This document shows, in pieces, positions 44,886-53,382 of a stretch of DNA of 64,000 bases. Every line of letters begins with the position of its first letter. The first letter of the stretch is position 1. A program made the translations under genes and the position numbers. This stretch comes from Bacillota bacterium (lineage in GTDB: Bacteria > Bacillota > Clostridia > Lachnospirales > Lachnospiraceae): positions 43,392 to 107,391 of the forward strand of contig JAEYPP010000005.1 of assembly GCA_023410575.1 (NCBI GenBank), given 5' to 3'. The notes beneath the pieces were generated by a model, which had not been told where the DNA came from, searched no databases, and saw nothing but the letters and a program-made list of their open reading frames with translations.

Positions 44886-45746
44886 TTAATCCTCTTTTGT
44901 TAACCTTTGCAAAATAACAATAAACAATAGGATTACTGCTGCTATCACTACCGCTGCTGCACTCATTTTCTGAATATCAAGTGCAGTAAACCAATTATTA
45001 AATAGATTCTGTAACATATAGATGCTCTCATGTGGATAGTTTCCAGAAATCAGATATGCCTCTCTAAATACTTTGAAGGAATTAATCAGCGACAATACTG
45101 TTACCACAAATATTGTAGATTTTAATTGTGGAATAGTAATGAAATAAAATTTTTTCAAAGCGTTTGCACCGTCAATAGAGGCAGCTTCATAAAGTTCGGT
45201 CGGAATACTATTAAGACCTGCAATCCAAAGGACCATATCATAACCAATGTTCTTCCATATATATGTAAATACAAGGACACTAAAAGCTTGATCAGAATTC
45301 ATCCAATTTTTAGGGACTACCGAGAATTCAGCTAACACGTTATTTACAAGTCCTTGCTGATGAAACAACATCTGCCATAATAATACGATGGAGGCTGCCG
45401 GAATTGCCATTGGAAGTAATAACACACTTTTTACGAATTCTCGAAACTTCTTAATTGAACATAACAAAAGAGAAACGAGTAATGAAGTAATCAATAGTAA
45501 AGGGATACAAACTATTAAAAACCTAAATGTATTCTTAGCTGCCAGTTGAAATGCTTTACTTGCAAAAATAGTTTCGAAGTTTGTAACACCAACAAAGTTA
45601 CGGTTCATTGCTTCTGAAAAGGAACGTCGAATCACATCTCCAAAAGGAATTAATACAAAGATGCTTACACCGATGAAACTCGGAGCAATCATCAATCTAC
45701 CAAACATAGCATCTCTTTTTTTATTACTAATTTTCATTTCTATCAC
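44886..45746 (-). CDS. Sugar-type ABC transporter permease (MalF-like)
   Basis: 286 residues with six membrane segments and the EAA loop YEAASIDGANALKKFYFITI. It is the partner of the MalG-like permease, together forming the membrane channel of an importer of the CUT1 type. It is first in the four-gene operon, divergent from the two-component genes across a 283-bp gap. AGAGGTG precedes the start; a second in-frame ATG lies 3 codons inside. Confidence 0.85.
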   Translation of the reverse strand: MIEMKISNKKRDAMFGRLMIAPSFIGVSIFVLIPFGDVIRRSFSEAMNRNFVGVTNFETIFASKAFQLAAKNTFRFLIVCIPLLLITSLLVSLLLCSIKKFREFVKSVLLLPMAIPAASIVLLWQMLFHQQGLVNNVLAEFSVVPKNWMNSDQAFSVLVFTYIWKNIGYDMVLWIAGLNSIPTELYEAASIDGANALKKFYFITIPQLKSTIFVVTVLSLINSFKVFREAYLISGNYPHESIYMLQNLFNNWFTALDIQKMSAAAVVIAAVILLFIVILQRLTKED

Positions 45747-45927
45747 CTCTTAGTAAATGTAATTGACGTACCAAAGATCAATTGATCTAAGTCACACTTG
45801 TTTTTGAAAATCAGAGAATTCTTTGTATCGATTACTTTTTATCCTATACATTCGGACAAAACATATTATATAAGTTAAATCTTAAAAAAATCTCAAAAAA
45901 ACTTAAAATTAATAAATTTTATCATTA

Positions 45928-45955
45928 TTGACAATTTATAGAAATCAATTATAAT
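45928..45955 (+). promoter_or_regulatory. Sigma-A promoter of the two-component system
   Basis: TTGACA (45928-45933) and TATAAT (45950-45955) are separated by 16 nt, about 75 bp upstream of the response-regulator start. Confidence 0.7.
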
Positions 45956-46029
45956 AAAATATACACTGGAGAGATTGACTTTATTAATTACACGCAGTTA
46001 AACCACAAAGAAAAGTATGAGGTACTAAT

Positions 46030-46704
46030 ATGCATATTTTGATTGTTGAAGATGATGTTGACTTATGTAACGCTACAAAAGAGAGTCTATTACAGGATGG
46101 ATATCAGATAACAACCTGTAATGATGGAGAAGAAGCTTTATCCTTTCTCTCATTGTATTCTTATGATCTAATGGTACTTGATCGAATGTTACCTGGACAA
46201 GATGGAATTTCAATCGTATCAAAACTTCGAGCAAATCATATCCATATGCCAGTAGTCATGGTGACTGCACTTGATGGGCTTAATGACCGTATCGATGGAT
46301 TAGATTCTGGAGCAGATGATTACGTAGTAAAACCTTTTGAAATAACTGAACTAAAAGCTAGAATTCGTGCCCTCTTACGAAGACCGCAAGTACTAGAACC
46401 ACGAGATTGTTTTATATTTGGAGATATTAAACTTAATTCCTTCGACTATACATTAAACTGCAACAATCAATCCATACAAATTTCGAAAAAAGAATCTACC
46501 TTACTAGAGTATCTAATCATAAATCAAAGCCAAACTTTAACAAGAGAACAAATTATAATACGTGTTTGGGGAGAGCAAGCAGAGGTGGATGAAGGTAGTT
46601 TAGATACCTACATATACTTTCTTCGACGTCATCTAAAATCGTTAAAAAGTAAAGTATCAGTAAAAACTGTCCATGGACTTGGTTACCATTTACATTATCA
46701 ATAA
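46030..46704 (+). CDS. OmpR-family response regulator
   Basis: 224 residues. The receiver domain has acidic pair EDD (8-10), phospho-acceptor Asp in MVLDRMLPGQDG and the Lys switch in YVVKPFEI. The C-terminal winged helix has ISKKESTLLEYLI, LTREQIIIRVWG and VKTVHGLGYHL. It is paired with the histidine kinase 21 bp downstream. Its divergent position next to the permease/HlyD operon makes that operon a likely target. Confidence 0.93.
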   Translation: MHILIVEDDVDLCNATKESLLQDGYQITTCNDGEEALSFLSLYSYDLMVLDRMLPGQDGISIVSKLRANHIHMPVVMVTALDGLNDRIDGLDSGADDYVVKPFEITELKARIRALLRRPQVLEPRDCFIFGDIKLNSFDYTLNCNNQSIQISKKESTLLEYLIINQSQTLTREQIIIRVWGEQAEVDEGSLDTYIYFLRRHLKSLKSKVSVKTVHGLGYHLHYQ

Positions 46705-46725
46705 TTTATAAGTTGGGAGATTTAC

Positions 46726-48012
46726 ATGTTACAACATCTACGTAAACATCTAATAAGAATATATACTATAATTGCAGGAGCAATCCTAACTATTGTTTTC
46801 GTAATTTTAGCAGTATTCCTCAACTATCAAGAAATGCGTGTTCAGTATGAACAATTTACCAATCACGTTTTCCTTGTACAGGATAAACTGCAGAACGACA
46901 CAATAATCGCAGATTCTTGGCTCTCCAATTTAGAATCAAATAATAATCTAGTGATACAGATTATTGATAACGGTAATCCCCTTTTTTTTTCAGGAGTGTA
47001 TTCTCCCATGACACCACGCTCTGCACTAATTAAGCAGCTTTCTACTTTAGCGCAGGAAGAAGGAATTTCTCTTAACTCAAGACCAGTTTCAACGGACTAT
47101 ATGAAAACTCAAACTTATACAATCAAAGGACAGCATTCTGATAAATATTATGGAGCAGCGGCTGTAATCGCCAAAAAGGGAGGTTACTGTTCGTTTTACA
47201 TTCTTCAATATATTAATACGAATACACAACAATTAACTACCCAGCGTATTTTCCTTATCTTACTCAACATATCAGGAATTATCGCTTTATTTTTTTTAAT
47301 TCGAAAACTTGTTGACCGTTCATTGCAGCCAGTAAAAGAAAATCAACAGAGACAAAATCAATTTATAGCTGCTGCATCCCATGAGCTACGCTCACCACTT
47401 GCAGTCATTCGAACGAATAACTCACTTCAAAAAGTAAATCAAGATGCCTATCAAAATAATGAACGTATTATTGAAGCTGAATGTAAACGAATGTCTCGCT
47501 TAATTAACGATTTACTTTTACTCGCCTCAGGTGATGCTAATACATGGATCCTACAAAAGAATAATATTAATATTGATACTCTTTTGTTAAACTCATATGA
47601 AAACTCATCACTTAAGGCAAAGGAGAAAAATATACGTATCCAGCTTGATTTACCTGATACTTCGTTGCCAAACATCCAAGGGGATTATGATCGACTACTC
47701 CAGATTCTTACCATACTACTTGATAACGCAATCTGTTACTCTGCGAATGATTCCACCATTGAGCTTTCTGTACGATTGGAAAAGAAATATCTATCATTTC
47801 TAGTAATTGATCATGGAATTGGTATCTCCGATGAAGATAAAAAAAGAATTTTTGATCGATTCTATCGAGTAGACAAATCTAGAAGAGATAAATCTCATTT
47901 TGGTTTGGGACTTAGCATTGCAAAAGAACTCACCAACTTACATCATGGGACGATTAAAGTAGTTGATACTCTACATGGTGGTTCAACCTTTATTATCACA
48001 CTTCCAAAATAG
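46726..48012 (+). CDS. Sensor histidine kinase
   Basis: 428 residues. Two membrane helices (about 10-33 and 178-196) bracket an extracytoplasmic sensor of ~145 residues. The kinase core has H-box SHELRSPLAVIRTN, N-box LLDNAICYSAND, G1 DHGIGISDED, F-box FDRFYRVDKSRR and G2 HFGLGLSIAKEL. It is the cognate kinase of the preceding regulator; the stimulus is unknown. It ends before a 65-bp hairpin shared with the convergent DUF951 gene. Confidence 0.93.
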   Translation: MLQHLRKHLIRIYTIIAGAILTIVFVILAVFLNYQEMRVQYEQFTNHVFLVQDKLQNDTIIADSWLSNLESNNNLVIQIIDNGNPLFFSGVYSPMTPRSALIKQLSTLAQEEGISLNSRPVSTDYMKTQTYTIKGQHSDKYYGAAAVIAKKGGYCSFYILQYINTNTQQLTTQRIFLILLNISGIIALFFLIRKLVDRSLQPVKENQQRQNQFIAAASHELRSPLAVIRTNNSLQKVNQDAYQNNERIIEAECKRMSRLINDLLLLASGDANTWILQKNNINIDTLLLNSYENSSLKAKEKNIRIQLDLPDTSLPNIQGDYDRLLQILTILLDNAICYSANDSTIELSVRLEKKYLSFLVIDHGIGISDEDKKRIFDRFYRVDKSRRDKSHFGLGLSIAKELTNLHHGTIKVVDTLHGGSTFIITLPK

Positions 48013-48030
48013 GATAAACAAATGAGTAAA

Positions 48031-48094
48031 AGGACTGCGAAAGAATAGATTTTGTAAGGGTTACTTCCTTCAAAATCATTCTTTTGCAGTCCTC
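48031..48094. terminator. Bidirectional hairpin AGGACTGC...GCAGTCCT
   Basis: AGGACTGCGAAAGAAT pairs with ATTCTTTTGCAGTCCT (one bulge), with further pairing inside (ATTTTG with CAAAAT). It lies between convergent gene ends. Confidence 0.8.
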
Positions 48095-48133
48095 TTATTA
48101 TGAAACACAAGTGAAGCTTCCTCACTTCACTTT

Positions 48134-48325
48134 TTAATCTTCACTCGACGCCTCTCTTATAGAGCGAATACCTTTTTCAACTTGCTTACGAGGAAGCATA
48201 ACCTGATGGTCACAACCTAAGCAGCGCAATCTAAAATCGATTCCTACTCGAAGTACTTCCCATTCACTACTTCCGCAAGGATGTGATTTTTTCAATTTAA
48301 TAATGTCTCCAATTTTAAGATTCAT
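48134..48325 (-). CDS. DUF951 small protein
   Basis: 63 residues beginning LKIGDIIKLKKSHPCGSSEWEVLRVGIDFRLRCLGCDHQVML, the DUF951 pattern with an HPCG and CLGC pair that may bind a metal. The family often neighbours ychF or replication genes; its function is not known. It is followed by a hairpin at the convergent junction. The start lacks a strong Shine-Dalgarno (GGTG only). Confidence 0.85.
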   Translation of the reverse strand: MNLKIGDIIKLKKSHPCGSSEWEVLRVGIDFRLRCLGCDHQVMLPRKQVEKGIRSIREASSED

Positions 48326-48556
48326 TTATTAACACCTCATAATTAAACTCGCTTTTTATCCAATATCCTTATTATATCATGTGTTAGGATGTTATTAAAC
48401 CCAAATATTTTTTTCTTGTTTTTATATTGATTTTAATTTTCGAATGTAGTATTATAATACCATGCATACGGTTTTCATAACTACATATAATATTTATGTT
48501 CACTATGTTTAATGTTTTATAAAAACATTTAATAAAATAAAGAAAGAAGGTTAGGT

Positions 48557-49240
48557 ATGATAGCACTTATGAAACAACAGATATCTAAGAGAAAGTTTAA
48601 ATTCAAAGATCCTTTCAGTGCAATTTCGCATTTAATTTTTGCGATTATGGCAGTACTTGCCACGCCACCATTACTATTTTTAGCATATCAAAGACATGGA
48701 ACATTAGCTCTAATCTCAATGCTTTTATTTATGCTTGGCGTTATACTACTTTATTCTGCAAGTGCAACCTATCATTCGTTTGATATTTCTGATAAGGTAA
48801 ACGTAAGGCTTAAAAAGATTGACCATATGATGATTTATATATTAATTGCAGGTTCCTATTCTCCAATTTGCTTGATAGGCTTAGGTAACCGCTCAGGAAT
48901 CATCTTATTTTCAGTTATTTGGTCCTTGGCTCTACTTGGTATCCTCCAAGCAATATTTTTTATAAATGCACCGAAATGGGTAAATTCCATCATCTATATA
49001 GCAATGGGATGGAGTTGTATCTTCTCTTTTGGACAGATAAAATTTGCACTTTCTAAACCAGCATTCACTTGGTTGTTCATTGGTGGTATTATCTATACAA
49101 TAGGTGGTGTAATCTATGCACTTAAATTACCATTATTTAAAAAAAGTCAAAAAAATTTCACTTTACATGATGTCTTCCATCTATTTTGTATCGGCGGAAG
49201 TGTGTCTCATTACATTTTGATGCTTTATTTACTTAAATAA
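48557..49240 (+). CDS. trhA: Hemolysin III / TrhA (PAQR-family) membrane protein
   Basis: 227 residues with seven membrane segments. Family motifs are present: DPFSAISHLIFA, SATYHSF, KKIDHMMIYILIAGSYSP and the terminal HDVFHLFCIGGSVSHYI, whose His residues match the PAQR metal site. Homologues (YqfA/TrhA) have been tied to membrane-lipid homeostasis rather than haemolysis. AAGG precedes the ATG at 48557; a second ATG 12 nt on is possible. A perfect-arm palindrome follows immediately after the stop. Confidence 0.88.
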   Translation: MIALMKQQISKRKFKFKDPFSAISHLIFAIMAVLATPPLLFLAYQRHGTLALISMLLFMLGVILLYSASATYHSFDISDKVNVRLKKIDHMMIYILIAGSYSPICLIGLGNRSGIILFSVIWSLALLGILQAIFFINAPKWVNSIIYIAMGWSCIFSFGQIKFALSKPAFTWLFIGGIIYTIGGVIYALKLPLFKKSQKNFTLHDVFHLFCIGGSVSHYILMLYLLK

Positions 49241-49335
49241 AACATCAAGGGGCTGTTGCAAAATATAATTGCCAGATAAAAGAACCTAGATCCTTTTATC
49301 AATAAAATTATATTTTGCAACAGCCCCTTGATGTT
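49241..49335. repeat. 95-bp palindrome with perfect 30-bp arms (GGGGCTGTTGCA)
   Basis: Left arm 49241-49270 and right arm 49306-49335 are exact complements, with a further GATAAAAG/CTTTTATC hairpin inside. It starts at the base after the trhA stop. The remaining ~250 bp to the next terminator show no supportable gene. Confidence 0.88.
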
Positions 49336-49588
49336 ATTCTATGCTCATCAAAAAGATGATACATTAATTTATGTCATGCAGCCGCTAAAGCAGTTCATTC
49401 GACGAAAAACCTTAGGAAAAAATCGTAGGAGGATACCGGCTGCTAATTTTTGCAAAGACTTATGTAAAAATCCACTGAGTCTTTGCCTAAGTAAAACCTC
49501 CTTGTGTTTACTATGTAATGAAATATAATGTATATACCGAATCAACTTCCATAACATATCATATGTTCGAAACTAAAATATGTTACAG

Positions 49589-49626
49589 AAAAAAAGCCTC
49601 TAGCAAAGAAATTTCCAGAGGCTTTA
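49589..49626 (-). terminator. Terminator of the SpoIIQ-like gene
   Basis: On the minus strand AAAGCCTCTGGAAA pairs with the TAGAGGCTTT arm and a run of T follows; it begins 5 bp after the stop. Confidence 0.88.
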
Positions 49627-49630
49627 TTGT

Positions 49631-50494
49631 TTATTCAGATTTTAAAAATATCATTGGATCTACTGTTTTTTCTCCATCATATACCTGGAAGAATAGATGA
49701 GATCCTTCAACAACAAAATATTTAGTAGTTTTACTTATTGTACCAAATGATTCACCAGCATCAATTGTATCTCCAACTTTACATTTTACATTATCAAGCT
49801 GTCCGTACACTAATTTATAACCACTACCGATCTCCATTGTTAAAGTATTACCTGTTCTAGCATCATTAACAATATTCGTTACAATACCTTTTGCGCTCGC
49901 TTTGACTTCTGTTCCAATTTCACCAGCAATCAATATAGCTGGATTTGTCATGTATTGCTTTAAAGTTGCATAATACGTCGTTTTATCAATACAATATGGT
50001 AATATGATATTACCCTTAACTGGCCACTCTAATCCTTCTTCTTTGTTGAAGGTTAGATTCTCTGCGGTTGTCTGCATTACTGGTTTCACTGTTTCATTAG
50101 CTACTTCATCCGTTTTATTAGCTTCATTTGTTTGTGCCACATCGACAGGTTCTGTTGTAGGTTCTGGTGTAACTTCAACTATAGGTGATGAATCCACATC
50201 GGGCCCTACAGAGTCTTGTGCAGCAATTTGATTAGCATCATCTTGATTGATATTCTCTGCTGAATCAGGAGTCTGCAAATCTTCGTTTGCATATGTGCTA
50301 TCATTACTAATATCATTTTGTTGAGCTGAATTTAGTGGTAACTCGTTTAAATCAATTGGATTTTTATCATTGGTTTTTCCAGTATTACTAGTCAGCATAA
50401 CCATGACAACAGCTACTACAACAAACACTCCCACCAAAAGTATAGCATATACGCCTTTTTTCTTTGCCAGATCACTTAACTTTTGTTTACTCAC
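49631..50494 (-). CDS. spoIIQ: SpoIIQ-like M23-fold protein with lost zinc ligands
   Basis: 287 residues: a short cytoplasmic tail, a membrane helix (about 16-36), an acidic/Thr-rich stalk, and a C-terminal LytM/M23-like domain (EGLEWPVKGNIILPY, GTEVKASAKGIVTNI, GNTLTMEIGSGYKLVYGQL, VGDTIDAGESFG). The zinc ligands expected as HxxxD and HxH are replaced (NPAILIA and HLFFQV), so it is probably not an active peptidase. SpoIIQ spans the forespore membrane and docks with SpoIIIAH; that role is inferred from architecture. Other degenerate M23 proteins could look similar. Confidence 0.65.
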   Translation of the reverse strand: MSKQKLSDLAKKKGVYAILLVGVFVVVAVVMVMLTSNTGKTNDKNPIDLNELPLNSAQQNDISNDSTYANEDLQTPDSAENINQDDANQIAAQDSVGPDVDSSPIVEVTPEPTTEPVDVAQTNEANKTDEVANETVKPVMQTTAENLTFNKEEGLEWPVKGNIILPYCIDKTTYYATLKQYMTNPAILIAGEIGTEVKASAKGIVTNIVNDARTGNTLTMEIGSGYKLVYGQLDNVKCKVGDTIDAGESFGTISKTTKYFVVEGSHLFFQVYDGEKTVDPMIFLKSE

Positions 50495-50693
50495 TGTTTG
50501 TACCCCTACCTTTCTAGGTTAGAATATTAAAGCCAAATCTTTGCCTCGAGTATATTCTTTCCTATGAGGTACTTTTTATACATATATTAGTAAGTCAGCT
50601 ATTTATTTTCTTTGAAATGACTATTACTATTCCACTATAATATGACAAAAAATTTCTGTTATATAAACAAGAACTGAAAGGTAAGCAATTTTG

Positions 50694-50722
50694 TTGTTGT
50701 TTCTAATGAAATATGGTATACT
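50694..50722 (+). promoter_or_regulatory. Sigma-A-like promoter of plsC
   Basis: TTGTTG (50694-50699) and TATACT (50717-50722) are spaced by 17 nt and lie ~50 bp before the start. The rest of the 279-bp divergent gap shows nothing else. Confidence 0.55.
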
Positions 50723-50773
50723 AATTAACGCGATGAGCAGAAAAATACCTATAATAAAGAAAGGTTAATTTAT

Positions 50774-51511
50774 ATGAGAACACTTGGTGTCTTCCTATCA
50801 CTAACTTTATTTCTAATCATTTCTCTACCAATTTATCTAATTTCATTAGTTATCGGTTTATTTAGCCGTCATGCAAAAGTTGCCTTTTCTCAGAAGTTGG
50901 CGGCTCTATGTTTTCGATTTGTCTTAATCTTTTCAGCTACGAAGCGCATTGTATTAGGACTTGAGAATGTACCTAAGGGTGAAGCAGTACTTTATGCAGC
51001 AAACCATCGTGGCTTTGCTGATATTCCTGTTGGCTATATCACACTCCCAACACTTACTGGTTTTGTAGCAAAAAAGGGCATTGCAAAGATTCCATTAATG
51101 AGCTGGTGGATGAAAAATTTAAATTGCTTATTCTTAGATCGAGATGATTTGAAGGCTGGACTCAAAACAATACTTCAAGGTATAGAGTACATGAAAGAAG
51201 GCTATTCTATGTTTATCATGCCAGAAGGTACGAGAAGCCAAGGTGAAGATATGCTTCCTTTTAAAGAAGGTAGTTTAAAAATGGCTGAGAAAACAGGGTG
51301 CGCAATTATTCCTGTTGCCATTACCAATTCGGATGCTGTCTTTGAACGCCAAGCCCCTTGGGTAAAAAAAGCAACCGTCGTGATTCATTATGGTAAACCA
51401 ATTTATCCAAATGAAGTTGACAAGGAAACTAAAAAACATTTGGGTGTACATGTACGTAATATTATTTCAGAAATGTTAGAAGAAGACAAACATCTCATTT
51501 CAAATAAATAG
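50774..51511 (+). CDS. plsC: 1-acyl-sn-glycerol-3-phosphate acyltransferase (PlsC-like)
   Basis: 245 residues with an N-terminal membrane segment (about 5-28). The acyltransferase motifs are complete: NHRGFAD (HX4D), FLDRDDLKAG, MPEGTRSQGE and the IPVAI block. It acylates lysophosphatidic acid (or a related lysophospholipid) at the membrane. AAAGG precedes the ATG. Confidence 0.88.
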   Translation: MRTLGVFLSLTLFLIISLPIYLISLVIGLFSRHAKVAFSQKLAALCFRFVLIFSATKRIVLGLENVPKGEAVLYAANHRGFADIPVGYITLPTLTGFVAKKGIAKIPLMSWWMKNLNCLFLDRDDLKAGLKTILQGIEYMKEGYSMFIMPEGTRSQGEDMLPFKEGSLKMAEKTGCAIIPVAITNSDAVFERQAPWVKKATVVIHYGKPIYPNEVDKETKKHLGVHVRNIISEMLEEDKHLISNK

Positions 51512-51618
51512 TTACTGCTCAGTGTATAAATTTTGGATTTCCTATTTTCTTTTTATTAAATTAATGTTAAAATAGTAACCGTCTAATTATGAATTACATA
51601 GTGGAAGGAGGTAATGAT

Positions 51619-52071
51619 ATGTCAACATGGCAGGTAGTTTTAATGATAATTTTATTGATAGTGATAGCAGCATTTCTTGCTTTAATTATATATGGAAGAA
51701 AGATGCAAAAGAAACAAGAAGCATCACAAGCAGATATCCGAGCTAATGCTCAGACATTTTCAATTCTAGTTATTGATAAAAAACGCATGAAAATTACTGA
51801 GGCGGGATTTCCTCAAATCGTAATTGATCAAACACCAAAATATTTGCGCCGTACTAAGGTTCCTGTAATTAAAGCAAAAATCGGACCTAAAGTTGCTACA
51901 CTAATGTGTGATGAGAAAATCTTTGACCTAGTTCCCGTGAAAAAGGAAGTTAAAGCAGTAATTAATGGTATTTATGTAATCGATGTTAAAGGTCTTCGTG
52001 GTGGTTTAGAACAAAGACCAGTTAAAAAGAAATTTTTTGCACGAATGAAAGATAAAGTTGCTAGAAAGTAA
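51619..52071 (+). CDS. Small single-pass membrane protein, function unknown
   Basis: 150 residues from ATG 51619-51621, which has GGAGG 7 nt upstream; the frame extends to 51589 without a site. One membrane helix (about 5-27) precedes a basic cytoplasmic domain (FSILVIDKKRMKITEAGFPQ, KVPVIKAKIGPKVATLMCDE, IYVIDVKGLRGG). I do not recognise the family; the conserved look and compact beta-like domain suggest a real, maintained gene. A strong terminator follows. Confidence 0.7.
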   Translation: MSTWQVVLMIILLIVIAAFLALIIYGRKMQKKQEASQADIRANAQTFSILVIDKKRMKITEAGFPQIVIDQTPKYLRRTKVPVIKAKIGPKVATLMCDEKIFDLVPVKKEVKAVINGIYVIDVKGLRGGLEQRPVKKKFFARMKDKVARK

Positions 52072-52080
52072 TATTAAAAA

Positions 52081-52110
52081 GAAACATGACAAGAACCGTC
52101 ATGTTTCTTT
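52081..52110. terminator. Bidirectional terminator AAACATGAC/GTCATGTTT
   Basis: A perfect 9-10-bp stem with a 7-nt loop and T tract, between convergent gene ends. Confidence 0.9.
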
Positions 52111-52111
52111 T

Positions 52112-52543
52112 TTACTTAGCTTTCACTTTAATCGATAGTTTGCAATCAGAAACAAACTGATAATTCATATCTAATGTATAAGTCAATTCAGCTTCAATAA
52201 CATCTTCGGCTTCCGTAATCTGAATTGAATTCGTTGTAGTACTCATTATCAAATCACCATATGGCGTTGAGTAGTAAGTCATATGATTTTGACCTAATTC
52301 AAAAATCATATGAACTGCTGACGACCCTGATTTTATTACTTCAATTTGATTTCTAGATATCTTTAACGTACATTTAACTGTTTCTGTCGAGTCTTCCTCT
52401 TTATCCTCTAATAGTTCTTCATAAATAATGTAATGCTTCCCATTTCTGAAATAGTATTCTCCTGTACTTATTAACTCAATTGCTCCATCGCTTTCATTTT
52501 CATATTGTAAACCAGCGATACTTACAAGGACTTCTTTCGTCAT
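52112..52543 (-). CDS. DUF1934 (YwiB-like) beta-barrel protein
   Basis: 143 residues. The pattern VSIAGLQYENESDGAIELISTGEYYFRNGKHYIIYEE, a GxxHMTYYSTPYGDLIM block and a closing LDMNYQFVSDCKLSIKVK strand match DUF1934, a lipocalin-like family of unknown function. It lies 15 bp downstream of murI and is probably cotranscribed with ddl and murI. Confidence 0.85.
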   Translation of the reverse strand: MTKEVLVSIAGLQYENESDGAIELISTGEYYFRNGKHYIIYEELLEDKEEDSTETVKCTLKISRNQIEVIKSGSSAVHMIFELGQNHMTYYSTPYGDLIMSTTTNSIQITEAEDVIEAELTYTLDMNYQFVSDCKLSIKVKAK

Positions 52544-52558
52544 TCAATCCTAACCTTT

Positions 52559-53371
52559 CTAATCAAAAGTCTTAACATTAACATCTTTTGTTTCGATAAT
52601 CTCACATGGAAGGATAGTATTAGCAAAATACCGAAATTTTTCTGCACCATCACTTACATAAAAAATATGCTCTGCATTACGCTTTATTTCACAAGTCAAT
52701 CCCTTATTGATTAGCCCAGTTCGGAGTGTACGTGCAGTTTCATAAGCTGGATTCACTAATGTAACTTCACTTCCAACTACTCCTTGGATTATATCATAGA
52801 GTAAAGGATAGTGCGTACAGCCTAACACAAGTGTATCAATATCGTTACTAAGCAGTTCACTAATATAGCGAGTTGCTACTTCGTGTGTGACTGGATCGTC
52901 AATCCATCCTTCTTCCACTAAAGGAACAAATAATGGACATGCCTTTCCAAAAACATGTAGATTTTCACTGATACCACCTAAAAACTCATTATAAATTCCA
53001 CTTCGTATCGTACCTTCTGTTCCTATGACACCAATATTACCATTCTTTGTTGTTTCCGCTGCTACTTTTGCTCCTGGTTTTACAACACCAATAATTGGAA
53101 TATCATACTCTTGTTTTACTGAATCTAATGCAAATGCGGTTGCCGTATTACAAGCGATTACAATTGCTTTTACCTTCTTTGTTAAAAGAAAACGAATAAT
53201 TTGTCTTGAATACATAGTGACAATTTCTTTTGATTTACTACCATATGGAACACGAGCAGTATCACCAAAGTAGATAATTTGTTCATTCGGTAATTGCTTC
53301 ATAATCTCCTTTGCAACTGTTAAACCGCCAACACCGGAATCAAATACGCCAATTGGTAAATCACATGACAT
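52559..53371 (-). CDS. murI: Glutamate racemase
   Basis: 270 residues. Both catalytic cysteines are in place: ACNTATAFA and LGCTHYPLL, with the N-terminal FDSGVGGLTVAKEI and YFGDTARVPYG motifs. It makes D-glutamate for peptidoglycan. GGAGG precedes the ATG. It lies 11 bp after ddl, so the operon supplies two D-amino-acid wall precursors. Confidence 0.95.
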   Translation of the reverse strand: MSCDLPIGVFDSGVGGLTVAKEIMKQLPNEQIIYFGDTARVPYGSKSKEIVTMYSRQIIRFLLTKKVKAIVIACNTATAFALDSVKQEYDIPIIGVVKPGAKVAAETTKNGNIGVIGTEGTIRSGIYNEFLGGISENLHVFGKACPLFVPLVEEGWIDDPVTHEVATRYISELLSNDIDTLVLGCTHYPLLYDIIQGVVGSEVTLVNPAYETARTLRTGLINKGLTCEIKRNAEHIFYVSDGAEKFRYFANTILPCEIIETKDVNVKTFD

Positions 53372-53382
53372 CTTACTTCCTC

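Noticed and set aside
49328..49557. Overlapping small ORFs on both strands (66 aa plus, 62 aa minus)
   Set aside because: Low-complexity, Cys/Leu/Lys-rich products with no ribosome binding sites, starting inside a palindrome; I see no family resemblance.
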